64,000 nucleotides of DNA. It comes from Arthrobacter zhaoxinii (GTDB lineage: Bacteria; Actinomycetota; Actinomycetes; Actinomycetales; Micrococcaceae). The translations under genes were made by a program, and so were the position numbers. This document shows, one piece after another, positions 8,126-16,857 of this stretch. The stretch spans positions 3,162,001 to 3,226,000 of the forward strand of contig NZ_CP104275.1 of the NCBI RefSeq assembly GCF_025244925.1, in the 5' to 3' direction. The notes under the pieces were generated by a model. That model saw only the letters and a program-made list of their open reading frames with translations. It was not told where the DNA came from and searched no databases. Each line of letters begins with the position of its first letter. Within the stretch, counting starts at the first letter, position 1.

Positions 8126-9373
8126 ATGGCCTTATCAACGGCGGACTCCCGCGCGGACCCGGCACCCAGTACCCGCACCCGGATTCTCTGGTTCGCCCTG
8201 GGCCTGCCCGCTGCCCTGGTCCTGGTGGTTCTCGGCGCGCAGATCCACGGCCTGGATTTCACCGTGTACCGCGAGGGAGCGCGGGCGTTCCTGGGCCTGG
8301 GCGAGCACCGGCTCTATGACCCGAGCCTGGTCCAGACGGACACCCGCGGCCTGCCGTTCACCTATCCGCCCTTCGCCGCCCTGCTGCTGACACCGTTCGC
8401 GGTCCTGCCCGAGGCCGTCGGGCTGGTCCTGCTGACCGCGACGTCGTGCCTCTGCCTGGTGCTGACCGCGTTCCTCGCCGCCCGCTATCTGCAGGAGAAC
8501 AAGGTGCTGCCGCCGAAGCTGCACACCGTCCTGGGCGGCAGCGCCGGCGTCGCCGTCCTCGCCACCCTGCTGATCGGGGTGCTCGGGCCGTGGCGGGAAG
8601 GTCTAGGCTTCGGCCAGATCAACCCGATGCTCATGCTCCTGATTGTCGCGGATCTGCTCCGTCCGGCGTCGTCCAAGTTCCCGCGCGGGCTCCTGATCGG
8701 CCTGGCCGCGGGCATCAAGCTCACGCCGCTGGCGTTCGGGCTGATTTTCCTGGTCCGCCGCGACTGGCGCGCCATCCTGACCATGGGCGCCGCGTTTGCC
8801 GCCACCATTGCCGTCGGCTGGCTGGCGTCCCCGGAGCAGTCCCGCACGTTCTGGCTCGACTCCCTCTTCGATTCCACCCGCGTCGGGGACACCACGGACA
8901 TGTACAACGTGTCGCTGAATTCCCTGCTCGCGCATCTGGGCACCCCCGAGGCGCTGCAGCGTCCGCTCTGGCTGCTGGCCTCGGCCGCCGTCGTCGTCCT
9001 GGGCTTTTTCGCGATCCGCCGCTCGGACGCCCGCGGCGACACGGTGGCGGCCATCAGCGCGAACGCCGTCGTGATGCTCGCGATCTCCCCGATTTCCTGG
9101 TTCCACCACTGGGTCTGGATCGCGCTGGTGCTGCCGGCGCTGTGGGTGGCGGTACGACGACGGCGGGCCGGAGTCCGCGCCGCCGGCACCGCCCTGCTGG
9201 TGGCGCTGGTGCCGGTGTTTATGCTGTCCTCGATCACCGTCACCATGATGCTCACCGGCGTCGTGAGCGGGCAGGGCCCGGTGGCGCTGGAGCTGTTCAC
9301 CGGCCTGGGCGTGGTGCTGCCGGTGGCCGCGCTGGCGTTCTGGGCCACCGCACCGGCGCGTTCGGCCGGCTAA
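8126..9373 (+). CDS. GT87 (DUF2029) polyprenol-phosphomannose-dependent glycosyltransferase
   Basis: 415 residues, about ten to twelve membrane helices, with the GT87 signature acidic loop DFTVYREGARAFLGLGEHRLYDP after the first helix (residues 42-64) and FTYPPFAALLLTP. The family also shows LGFGQINPMLMLL and GIKLTPLAFGLIFLV here. Mycobacterial relatives add alpha-1,2-mannose to lipoglycans on the outer face of the membrane using a polyprenol-linked mannose donor. Length and topology match. The gene stands alone; the acceptor is unknown. Confidence 0.8.
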   Translation: MALSTADSRADPAPSTRTRILWFALGLPAALVLVVLGAQIHGLDFTVYREGARAFLGLGEHRLYDPSLVQTDTRGLPFTYPPFAALLLTPFAVLPEAVGLVLLTATSCLCLVLTAFLAARYLQENKVLPPKLHTVLGGSAGVAVLATLLIGVLGPWREGLGFGQINPMLMLLIVADLLRPASSKFPRGLLIGLAAGIKLTPLAFGLIFLVRRDWRAILTMGAAFAATIAVGWLASPEQSRTFWLDSLFDSTRVGDTTDMYNVSLNSLLAHLGTPEALQRPLWLLASAAVVVLGFFAIRRSDARGDTVAAISANAVVMLAISPISWFHHWVWIALVLPALWVAVRRRRAGVRAAGTALLVALVPVFMLSSITVTMMLTGVVSGQGPVALELFTGLGVVLPVAALAFWATAPARSAG

Positions 9374-9496
9374 AAGCGGCCCGGTGAAAATCGAGTACCT
9401 TCTGCTCCCCACCGGATGGCAACGCATGTTAGCTTGTCGGGCACTGTCGGGAATCAACGGCGTTTCCTGACGCGACGAAGGATGAAGGAGTCCCTC

Positions 9497-10309
9497 ATGG
9501 GCAAGCTCGACGGAAAAGTAGCATTCATCACCGGTGCGGCACGAGGCCAGGGCCGAAGCCACGCTATCAAGCTGGCGGAGGAGGGTGCCGACATCATTGC
9601 CGTCGACATCTGCAGTCAGATTGAGTCAGTCGAATACGACATGGCGACCCCGGAGGATCTTGCCGAGACGGTGCGCCTCGTCGAAGCTCTCGACCGCCGT
9701 ATCTTCGCCCAGCAGGCGGATGTACGCGACCTCGCTGCGCTCGAGAAGGCGGTCAAGGAGGGAGAGGTTGCCGTCGGCCCCATCGACATCATCCTGGCCA
9801 ACGCAGGCATTGCACCTATCGGACTGAGTGGTGATCGCGAGCAGCCGTTTCTCGATGTCATCGACGTCAACCTCACCGGCGTCTACAACACGGTGATTGC
9901 TGCTGTGCCAAGCCTCATCGCGAAGCAGGCGGGCTCCATCGTCCTGACGAGTTCCACCCAGGGCCTCAAGGGAACCGGCGGCAACGGTGGAGCCGGAACC
10001 GGCTATGCCGCCGCCAAACACGGAGTCGTAGGGCTTATGAGATCGTTCGCCAACTGGCTCAGCCCGCAGAACATCCGCGTCAACTCGATCCACCCAACGG
10101 GAGTCGCGACCCCCATGATCCAGAATCCGGTCCTGGAGAAGCTGTTCGCCGACAACCCGGGAAGCGGCGATGCGGTCAAGAACCTGATGCCTGTTCCGTG
10201 GGTCGAGGCGGTCGATATCTCCAACGCGGTTGCTTTCCTGGTGAGCGACGACGCCCGGTATATCACCGGTGTTACCCTCCCCGTGGACGCGGGCTTCAAC
10301 GCTCGATGA
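9497..10309 (+). CDS. SDR oxidoreductase, mycofactocin-coupled/carveol dehydrogenase type
   Basis: The ATG at 9497 follows GAAGGAG by 6 bp and gives 270 residues. Rossmann motif TGAARGQG (residues 12-19), NAG at the fourth strand, and catalytic Tyr170 and Lys174 in YAAAKHG are present. GARGQGRSHA and the long insertion after VDIC are typical of the carveol-dehydrogenase/mycofactocin-associated SDR group that holds NAD tightly. No mycofactocin genes are in the window. It lies 157 bp upstream of the aromatic operon, with a hairpin between, so a shared pathway is possible but not shown. Confidence 0.85.
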   Translation: MGKLDGKVAFITGAARGQGRSHAIKLAEEGADIIAVDICSQIESVEYDMATPEDLAETVRLVEALDRRIFAQQADVRDLAALEKAVKEGEVAVGPIDIILANAGIAPIGLSGDREQPFLDVIDVNLTGVYNTVIAAVPSLIAKQAGSIVLTSSTQGLKGTGGNGGAGTGYAAAKHGVVGLMRSFANWLSPQNIRVNSIHPTGVATPMIQNPVLEKLFADNPGSGDAVKNLMPVPWVEAVDISNAVAFLVSDDARYITGVTLPVDAGFNAR

Positions 10310-10316
10310 GGCCGAG

Positions 10317-10360
10317 GGGCCCGCGTGGAGAAGGTCGACCGGGCCCTTCGTCGCGGGCCC
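10317..10360. terminator. Terminator-like hairpin after SDR gene
   Basis: Perfect 9-bp arms GGGCCCGCG (10317-10325) and CGCGGGCCC (10352-10360), with a 26-nt loop, start 8 bp after the SDR stop codon. There is no T-tract. It would separate the SDR transcript from the aromatic operon. Confidence 0.4.
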
Positions 10361-10433
10361 GCTCCGGCCATCCACCGCACGGATACCTGACATAGGAAAA
10401 GAAGGCTTCCGCGGATATATGATCGGCGTCACA

Positions 10434-10462
10434 GTTAGGTTCTGAATTGCTCAGCAACTAAC
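10434..10462. promoter_or_regulatory. Operator-like dyad at the head of the aromatic operon
   Basis: Arms 10434-10445 and 10451-10462 match at 10 of 12 positions (GTTAG...CTGA against TCAG...CTAAC) with a 5-bp centre. It ends 4 bp before the GTG start of the dioxygenase gene, which has no Shine-Dalgarno sequence. This is the obvious place for a pathway regulator to act, yet no regulator gene lies next to the operon. Confidence 0.5.
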
Positions 10463-10466
10463 GAAT

Positions 10467-11498
10467 GTGAGTACGCCTGTGGAACGACTTCTCTCCCATC
10501 TGGCACACCTGGAAATCACCAGCCCCGACGTTGACGCCTCCACGCGTTTCTACGTGGAAAAGTTCGGCATGCGCCTGGTTGATTCCGTCGACGGCGCGTC
10601 CTACCTGCGCTGCTGGGGCGACTACTACCGGTACAGCCTGGTGGTGCGCCCCGGAGACGAACCATCCCTGGCGGCCATGGCCTGGCGCACCGCCTCCGCA
10701 GAGGCCCTGGAAGCGGCTGCGGCGAACGTGGAAGCCGCCGGAGTGCAGGGCGAATGGGTTCCGGGCGGGCACGCCCACGGCAAGGCGTACCAGTTCACCG
10801 GCCCCTACGGGCACCCCATGAAGCTGGTCTATGAGGTGGAGCAGTACGTCGCCGAGCCCGGCTTCGAATCCACCTATCCGGACCGGCCCGAGCGCCGGAG
10901 CAGCCACGCCGCCGCGCCCCGCTTCCTGGACCACGTGACCATCGCCAGCAGCGACGTCCGCGGCTTCGCCGACTGGTACAGCACCACCCTGGGCTTCCGG
11001 ATCATGGCCTTCACCACCCTGGACGAGGCACCGATCACCGTCTTCTCCGTGCTCACCACCAACGAAAAGTCCCACGACCTCGGGGTGGTTCTGGATACCT
11101 CGGGCCGGCCGGGCCGGGTCAACCATATTGCCTTCTGGGTGGACACCCACGAGGACCTGCTCCGCGCAGCGGACGTGCTGATGGAAAACGGCACCCCGAT
11201 GGAATACGGACCCTCCATCCACGGCATCGGCGAGCAGAACTTCCTGTACTTCCGGGAGCCGAGCGCGCTGCGGGTGGAACTGAATTCGGGCGGCTACCGC
11301 AACTACGTGCCGGACTGGGAACCGCGGACCTGGACGCCTTCCCTCGGTTCGAATAACTTCTACCGCAACGGGAGCATGCCGCATTCCCTGACCGAATCCT
11401 TCCCGCTCGCGGACGGGTTCACCGCCACGGAGGAAGGCGTCTCGGACGAAATGAAACAAGCCCTGATCAACCCCTACGCCCAGCATGGCCGGGGCTAA
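10467..11498 (+). CDS. Extradiol (VOC-family) ring-cleavage dioxygenase
   Basis: 343 residues in two vicinal-oxygen-chelate modules (about 8-130 and 150-285), the layout of type I catechol 2,3-dioxygenases. The 2-His-1-Glu metal site is intact: His156 (FLDHVTI), His220 (VNHIAF) and Glu271 (LRVEL). It would open a dihydroxylated aromatic ring next to the hydroxyls, using Fe(II) or Mn(II) and O2. It is the first gene of a six-gene operon with hydrolases and a flavin hydroxylase. The sequence is clearly different from the HpaD at 27256-28359, so a different substrate is expected. Confidence 0.88.
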   Translation: MSTPVERLLSHLAHLEITSPDVDASTRFYVEKFGMRLVDSVDGASYLRCWGDYYRYSLVVRPGDEPSLAAMAWRTASAEALEAAAANVEAAGVQGEWVPGGHAHGKAYQFTGPYGHPMKLVYEVEQYVAEPGFESTYPDRPERRSSHAAAPRFLDHVTIASSDVRGFADWYSTTLGFRIMAFTTLDEAPITVFSVLTTNEKSHDLGVVLDTSGRPGRVNHIAFWVDTHEDLLRAADVLMENGTPMEYGPSIHGIGEQNFLYFREPSALRVELNSGGYRNYVPDWEPRTWTPSLGSNNFYRNGSMPHSLTESFPLADGFTATEEGVSDEMKQALINPYAQHGRG

Positions 11499-11502
11499 GG
11501 CG

Positions 11503-12480
11503 ATGACATATTCACTGATCACCTTCCGGGACCCGGCCACCGGCGATGCCCGGGCCGGCCTGGAATCCGCCGGCCGTGTGCTGCCGCTGACCGACGCGAA
11601 TCTGGATCTGCCCGGCAACGAAAAGCCCACCCTGGAGTCCGTCATTGAGCACTGGGACAAGGCCGAGGGCCAGCTGGACCGGCTGGCGGAAGGCGCTGCC
11701 GGCGACTCCGCGGACTGGCTGGACTATGCGGACCTCACCGTGCTCGTTCCGCTGCGGCCGCAGCAGATCCTGCAGGCCGGCGCGAATTACCGCCAGCACG
11801 TCATTGACCTGGCGGTGGCGCACCGCGACGGGGAGGGCACCGACGAGGAGATCCGCGCGCGGACCGCGGCCACGATGGACCGGCGGGCAGCCGAGGGCAC
11901 CCCGTACTTCTTCATCGGCCTGCCGACGGCGATGGCCTCCGCCACCGAGGACCTGGTCCTCCCGGGCTACAGCCGGGCCCACGACTGGGAACTGGAACTC
12001 GCTGCCGTGGTCGGCAGGCGTGCCTTCCGCGTGAGCCCCGAAGAGGCTCTGGACTACGTCTTCGGCTACACGATGGTCAATGACATCACCACCAGAGACC
12101 TTGTGTTCCGCAAGGACATGCCGGCCATCGGCAGCGACTGGTACCGGTCCAAGAACGCCCCGGGTTTCCTGCCGACCGGTCCCCTGGTGCTGCCGGCCAA
12201 GTTCGTCGAGGATCCGCAGGACCTGATGGTTACCCTGCGGCTCAACGGCGACACCATGCAGGCCGAATCGACGGCGGACATGCTCTTCAGCGTGGCCCAG
12301 CTGATTTCGCATGCCTCCCAGCAGATGCCGCTGCTGCCCGGGGACCTGGTCCTGACCGGCAGCCCGGCCGGCAACGGAGCGCACTGGGGCCGGATGCTCC
12401 GCGACGGCGACGTTATGGAAGGCACCATCACCGGACTGGGCACGCAGCTCGTGCACTGCAGGGATGAGGTGGCACCGTGA
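11503..12480 (+). CDS. Fumarylacetoacetate hydrolase (FAH) family protein
   Basis: An upstream ATG at 11485 would overlap the dioxygenase gene; the ATG at 11503, preceded by GGGG at 8 bp, is preferred (325 residues). The FAH metal-site acids are visible in DWELELAAVVG and FGYTMVNDITTRD, and the catalytic-lid Gly-rich tail SPAGNGAHWGRML is present. Family members hydrolyse C-C bonds of acylpyruvates or tautomerise/decarboxylate ring-cleavage products. Its position right after the extradiol dioxygenase suggests it acts on the ring-fission product. Its stop overlaps the next start (GTGA). Confidence 0.85.
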   Translation: MTYSLITFRDPATGDARAGLESAGRVLPLTDANLDLPGNEKPTLESVIEHWDKAEGQLDRLAEGAAGDSADWLDYADLTVLVPLRPQQILQAGANYRQHVIDLAVAHRDGEGTDEEIRARTAATMDRRAAEGTPYFFIGLPTAMASATEDLVLPGYSRAHDWELELAAVVGRRAFRVSPEEALDYVFGYTMVNDITTRDLVFRKDMPAIGSDWYRSKNAPGFLPTGPLVLPAKFVEDPQDLMVTLRLNGDTMQAESTADMLFSVAQLISHASQQMPLLPGDLVLTGSPAGNGAHWGRMLRDGDVMEGTITGLGTQLVHCRDEVAP

Positions 12481-13487
12481 CCGGAGTCAATGCCGAAGAC
12501 CGCGAAATGATCCGCCGGGACGATGCGCTGGGGAGCATCGAGGCGATGGCCGCCGCGCACAACAACTGGGGGCGCTGGGGACCGGACGATGTCCTGGGCA
12601 CCCTGAATTTCATCGATGAGGCCAAGCGGGTCGAGGCCGCCGGGCTGGTCCGCACGGGGCAGACGTTCTCCCTGTCCCAGCCGTTCGACACCAACGGCCC
12701 CCAGAAGGGCTGGCGCCGCCGGACCAACCCGGTGCACACCATGACGGATACCGGCACCGATGCGGAGTTCGGCGACCAGGGGTTTCCGCACGGGATCGGC
12801 GGAGCCGACGACTACATCGCCATGCCGCTGCAGTGTTCCACGCAGTGGGACGGACTCGGCCACATTTTCGACCGTGGAAAGGCCTGGAACGGACGCCGCG
12901 CCGGTTCGGTGGTGACCAGCGAAGGGGACCTGGTCACCGGGATCCAGACCGCGGCGGCGCAGATCGTCACCCGCGGCGTGCTGCTCGACGTCGGGCGGGC
13001 GCTCGGGCCCGCGCTGGGCAGTGACGACGGCGAGCTGCCGGACGGATACGCCATCACCGCCGGGGACATCGAAGCCACCATCGAGAAGCAGGGGCCCAGC
13101 TCGGCGATCCGGCGCGGGGACATCGTGGTGCTGCGCACCGGCCAATACGCCCGAACCCTGCGCCAGGGGTGGGGCGAGTACGCAGGAGGTCCGGCGCCGG
13201 GACTGTCCTTCGGCATGGCGCCCTGGCTGCACCGGAGCGAGATCGCCGGGATAGCCACCGACACGTGGGGCTTCGAGGTCCGGCCCAATGAATTCGACAC
13301 GGCGTTCCAGCCGCTGCACCAGATCGCCATCCCCAACCTCGGCCTCTTCCTGGGCGAAATGTGGGATCCGGAGCAGCTTGCCGCGTCCTGCGCCGCCGAC
13401 GGCCGGTACGACTTTCTGCTGACGGCCGCTCCCCTGCCCATCACCGGGGCTGTCGGCTCGCCGGTCAACCCCATCGCCGTGAAGTAA
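12477..13487 (+). CDS. Cyclase-family (PF04199) metal-dependent hydrolase
   Basis: 336 residues beginning at a GTG that overlaps the FAH stop. The fold is that of kynurenine formamidase/isatin hydrolase, which hydrolyse amides or cyclic amides. The usual HxGTHxDxPxH metal motif appears here as QCSTQWDGLGHI (about residues 120-131): the Asp and last His are kept while both earlier His positions are Gln. This Q/Q version defines a less studied subgroup. Its place between ring cleavage and hydroxylation genes suggests hydrolysis of an amide, lactone or lactam in the pathway. Confidence 0.8.
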   Translation: MTGVNAEDREMIRRDDALGSIEAMAAAHNNWGRWGPDDVLGTLNFIDEAKRVEAAGLVRTGQTFSLSQPFDTNGPQKGWRRRTNPVHTMTDTGTDAEFGDQGFPHGIGGADDYIAMPLQCSTQWDGLGHIFDRGKAWNGRRAGSVVTSEGDLVTGIQTAAAQIVTRGVLLDVGRALGPALGSDDGELPDGYAITAGDIEATIEKQGPSSAIRRGDIVVLRTGQYARTLRQGWGEYAGGPAPGLSFGMAPWLHRSEIAGIATDTWGFEVRPNEFDTAFQPLHQIAIPNLGLFLGEMWDPEQLAASCAADGRYDFLLTAAPLPITGAVGSPVNPIAVK

Positions 13488-13531
13488 CCCGCTACATAAT
13501 CCGCCGGAATGAAAACAAAGGAGTTTGCATC

Positions 13532-14659
13532 ATGGCAGCTGTGAGCAAGGTAGGCATTGTCGGTTCGGGCGCGGCCGGGTTAACGGCGGCGATTCTGCTG
13601 GCCGACGCGGGCGTGGAGGTGGAAGTCCTGGAGAAGGAATCCGGTCCGTCTCCGCTCGGGTCCGGGATCACCCTGCAGGGCAACGCCCTGCGCATCTTCC
13701 GCCAGCTCGGCATCTGGGAGGAAATTGCCACCAAGGGCTTCGCCTTCAGCGAGCTGGGCCTCCGCGCCCCGGATCCTGCGGGCACCGTGCTCTCCGTGGT
13801 TGACGACGTCCGGACCGGCGGGGCGGACCTGCCCGCAACGCTGGGGATGTACCGGCCGGACCTCGCCGACGCTCTCCGCCGCCGCGCCGCCGACGCCGGA
13901 GTCCGCATCAGCTACGGCAGGAAGGTCAAGGGCGTGGAACAGGACGGCGGTTCGGTCACGGTCATTACCGACGACGGCGAGCGCCTTGCCTACGACCTGC
14001 TGATCGGCGCGGACGGGCTCCACTCGGCAGTGCGTGCGGCGATCGGTATCACCACCGAACCGGAGCCCACCGGGATGGGCATCTGGCGGGCGTTCGTGGA
14101 ACGGCCAGCCGATGTGGTCCGCACCGACCTGACCTATGGCGGGCCCTGCTATATCGCCGGGTACTGCCCCACCGGCCAGAACAGCATGTACGCCTACCTG
14201 GTTGAGGATGCCCAGGACCGCAGGGTCGAGGACGGACCGCAGATCATGGCCGGTCTCGCCGCGGCCTACGGCGGGCCGTGGAAGGAAATCCGGGCCAGTC
14301 TGGACCACAGTGCGAGGATCAACTACACCCGGTTCACCACCCATCTGGTGGACGGGCCCTGGAACCGGGGCCGGGCCGTGATCATCGGGGACGCCGCGCA
14401 CAGCTGCCCTCCCACCATTGCCCAGGGTGTTGCCCTGGCCGTGGAGGACGCGGCGGTCCTGGCCGATCTGCTGACCAGCCGCGACGAACTGGATGACAGC
14501 CTCTGGGCAGCCTTCACGGAGCGGCGGCTGGAGCGGGCCAGAATCGTCATCCAGGGATCGGTGCAGCTGGGGCAGTGGATGCTCGACGGGCAGATCCGGG
14601 ACGCCGACGTTCCGGGCGTGATCGCAACGGTGGCGGCAGCCGTAAGCCAGCCCGCATGA
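13532..14659 (+). CDS. FAD-dependent aromatic hydroxylase (PHBH fold)
   Basis: The ATG at 13532 follows AAAGGAG by 8 bp; 375 residues. The FAD-binding GSGAAG is at the N-terminus, the second FAD/ribityl motif GDAAHSCPPTIAQG at about residue 285, and the GADG motif for NAD(P)H between them. This is the single-component flavoprotein monooxygenase family of 4- and 3-hydroxybenzoate and salicylate hydroxylases. In the operon it would supply the ortho-dihydroxy ring needed by the dioxygenase. The substrate is unassigned. It overlaps the amidohydrolase start (ATGA). Confidence 0.87.
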   Translation: MAAVSKVGIVGSGAAGLTAAILLADAGVEVEVLEKESGPSPLGSGITLQGNALRIFRQLGIWEEIATKGFAFSELGLRAPDPAGTVLSVVDDVRTGGADLPATLGMYRPDLADALRRRAADAGVRISYGRKVKGVEQDGGSVTVITDDGERLAYDLLIGADGLHSAVRAAIGITTEPEPTGMGIWRAFVERPADVVRTDLTYGGPCYIAGYCPTGQNSMYAYLVEDAQDRRVEDGPQIMAGLAAAYGGPWKEIRASLDHSARINYTRFTTHLVDGPWNRGRAVIIGDAAHSCPPTIAQGVALAVEDAAVLADLLTSRDELDDSLWAAFTERRLERARIVIQGSVQLGQWMLDGQIRDADVPGVIATVAAAVSQPA

Positions 14660-15777
14660 GCAGGCAGCAGTCCGGCGCCCCGGTGGTGGACGTACATGCC
14701 CACGTCCTGCTGCCGGCGCTGCAGGAGTACGTGGCGGCCAGCGCTCCGGCGGAGTTCGCCGCTGCGCAGGAGCTCGATGCCCGGCGGCAGGGACCTGAAT
14801 CGCTGGCAGTCTCCGGCGCCATGATCCGGGACCGCTGGCCGCGGCTGGTGGACCTGTCCCGTCGGCTCGCAGACATGGATGCCGCGGGAGTCGACGTGCA
14901 GCTGGTGTCCCCCTCGCCGTCGCACTATTACTACTTCGCCGGTCCCGTGCTTGGGGCGGAAATCGCCCGCCGGGCCAACACCGCCGTTATGCAGCTGGTG
15001 GCGTCCGCCCCCGACCGGCTGGCGGGACTGGGGCTCGCTCCCCTGCAGCACCCGGAAGCCATGGTGGCCGCCCTGGACCACGCGGTGCTGGACTGCGGCC
15101 TGCTGGGGGTCGAGATCGGTTCCTACGCGCCAGCCGTTGACCGTCTTCCCGGGCAGGAACCGAACGCCGGGACCGTGGAACTGTCCGACCCCCGGCTGGA
15201 ACCTTTCTGGGCCCGGGCCGAAGAACTCGGCGCGCTGGTTTTCCTGCATCCGTTCGGCTGCTCGCTGGATGAGCGGCTGGACCGGTTCTACCTGGCCAAT
15301 ACCGTGGCGCAGCCTGCGGAGAACGCCGTCGCGCTCTCTCACCTGATCTTCTCCGGCGTCCTGGACCGCTATCCGAAGCTGCAGCTCCTGGCCGCGCACG
15401 GCGGCGGGTACCTACCCAGCACGCTCGGCCGGTCCGACCACGCCTGGCGGATCCGGCCGGACGCACATGGGTGCGCCGCCCCGCCGTCGTCCTATCTGCG
15501 CCGCCTGTGGTTCGACTCGCTCACCCACAGTCCCGCCGAACTGCGGGCCCTGGCCGGCGCCGCCGGGGCGGACCGGATCCTGCTGGGCTCCGACTATCCG
15601 TTCGACATGGGCTCGGAAGACCCGACAGGGGAGGTCCGCGCCGCGGGCTTGATCCCTGAGGAGGAACAGCACATCCTCGCAGGCAACGCTGACGTGCTGG
15701 GGATTCGGCCCGGCTACCGGGCCTCCGCCCCGGCCATGAGCGCACCGCGCACGGAAGGACACGGAAACGATGGTTAA
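14656..15777 (+). CDS. ACMSD-like amidohydrolase (probable decarboxylase)
   Basis: 373 residues from the ATG overlapping the monooxygenase stop. Amidohydrolase TIM-barrel metal ligands are visible: VDVHAHV near the N-terminus, LFLHPFG-like His (VFLHPFGCS), LAAHGGGYLP and LLGSDYPFDMG. This arrangement is that of aminocarboxymuconate-semialdehyde decarboxylase and gamma-resorcylate decarboxylase, which remove CO2 from aromatic acids or ring-cleavage products. It suggests a carboxylated intermediate in the route. It overlaps the following FAH gene by 8 bp. Confidence 0.82.
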   Translation: MSRQQSGAPVVDVHAHVLLPALQEYVAASAPAEFAAAQELDARRQGPESLAVSGAMIRDRWPRLVDLSRRLADMDAAGVDVQLVSPSPSHYYYFAGPVLGAEIARRANTAVMQLVASAPDRLAGLGLAPLQHPEAMVAALDHAVLDCGLLGVEIGSYAPAVDRLPGQEPNAGTVELSDPRLEPFWARAEELGALVFLHPFGCSLDERLDRFYLANTVAQPAENAVALSHLIFSGVLDRYPKLQLLAAHGGGYLPSTLGRSDHAWRIRPDAHGCAAPPSSYLRRLWFDSLTHSPAELRALAGAAGADRILLGSDYPFDMGSEDPTGEVRAAGLIPEEEQHILAGNADVLGIRPGYRASAPAMSAPRTEGHGNDG

Positions 15778-16792
15778 GATCGCACGCTGGAACGACGGCG
15801 GGGAGGTCCGCTCCGGCTTCATCCATGAGGACCGGGCCTACCCGCTGCCCGCCGGACAGACCGTCAACGATCTGCTCGACGACGGGCTGGAGGAGACCCT
15901 GGCACTCGCCGAACGGACCATCGGAGGAGCCGCGCTCACCGGCGACGGCGCGGCGCACCCGCTGTCCGGCGTCGTGCTCCTGGCTCCGCTGGTGCCCGCC
16001 ACCCTGCGCGACTTTGTGGCCTTCGAGGAACACGTCGAGGGCATGCGGATCAGCGTCGACGGCGCCGCCGGCGTGATGGAGGAGTGGTACCAGGCCCCCA
16101 CGTTCTACTTCAGCAATCCGCACACCGTCCGCGCCACGGGGGAAGAGATTCCCATTCCGGCCGGCTGCAGCCAGCTGGATTTCGAAACGGAGGTCGCCGC
16201 GGTCATCGGCCGGGTCCCCGGCAGCAGCGGCACCAACCTCAGCGCCGAGCAGGCGCAGCGGCACATCTTCGGGTACACGGTCTTCAACGACTGGTCCGCC
16301 CGGGACCTGCAGCGCCGGGAAATGAAGGTCAGTCTGGGTCCCTGCAAGGGGAAGGACTTTGCCGGCACCCTGGGTCCCTGGATTGTCACCGCCGATGAAT
16401 TCACACACCGGCACGACGCCGACGGTTTCCTCGGGCTGCGGATGAGCGTTGACGTCAACGGTTTCCGGGTGGGTGAGGACCTGCTCTCCAACCTGGGCTG
16501 GCCGTTCGCCGAGCTGGTGGCCTACGCCTCCCAGGACTCCGTGGTGCTGCCGGGCGATGTGCTGGGATCGGGCACCTGCGGCAGCGGCTGCCTGGCCGAG
16601 CTGTGGGGCCGCCATGGTTCCCAGACGCCGCCTCCCCTGCAGACCGGGGACACCGTCAGCATGACGGTAGAGGGCATCGGCACCATCACCAACACCGTGG
16701 GTCCCCGCCGCGAAGCATCCACCCTGGTGCGTGCCCGTCCCCGGCAGCGGTTGCCCCGGGCCTATAACGGGGCCGGAGTGGCGGGGGCCTGA
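15770..16792 (+). CDS. Fumarylacetoacetate hydrolase (FAH) family protein, second copy
   Basis: 340 residues. Metal-site acids appear in LDFETEVAAVIG and in VFNDWSARDLQRREM; the latter WSARD-Q-E block is typical of bacterial acylpyruvase/FAA hydrolases. It is not a close copy of the FAH at 11503-12480, so the pair probably act on successive intermediates. It is the last gene of the operon; the 8-bp overlap with the amidohydrolase supports co-translation. RBS-like GAAGGACAC lies within the upstream gene. Confidence 0.85.
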   Translation: MVKIARWNDGGEVRSGFIHEDRAYPLPAGQTVNDLLDDGLEETLALAERTIGGAALTGDGAAHPLSGVVLLAPLVPATLRDFVAFEEHVEGMRISVDGAAGVMEEWYQAPTFYFSNPHTVRATGEEIPIPAGCSQLDFETEVAAVIGRVPGSSGTNLSAEQAQRHIFGYTVFNDWSARDLQRREMKVSLGPCKGKDFAGTLGPWIVTADEFTHRHDADGFLGLRMSVDVNGFRVGEDLLSNLGWPFAELVAYASQDSVVLPGDVLGSGTCGSGCLAELWGRHGSQTPPPLQTGDTVSMTVEGIGTITNTVGPRREASTLVRARPRQRLPRAYNGAGVAGA

Positions 16793-16857
16793 TCCCAGCG
16801 GCGCGCATTGTCCCGCCGGCCGCCGCGTATCCCGAGGAGGTTTCGGCCCGCAGCGGC

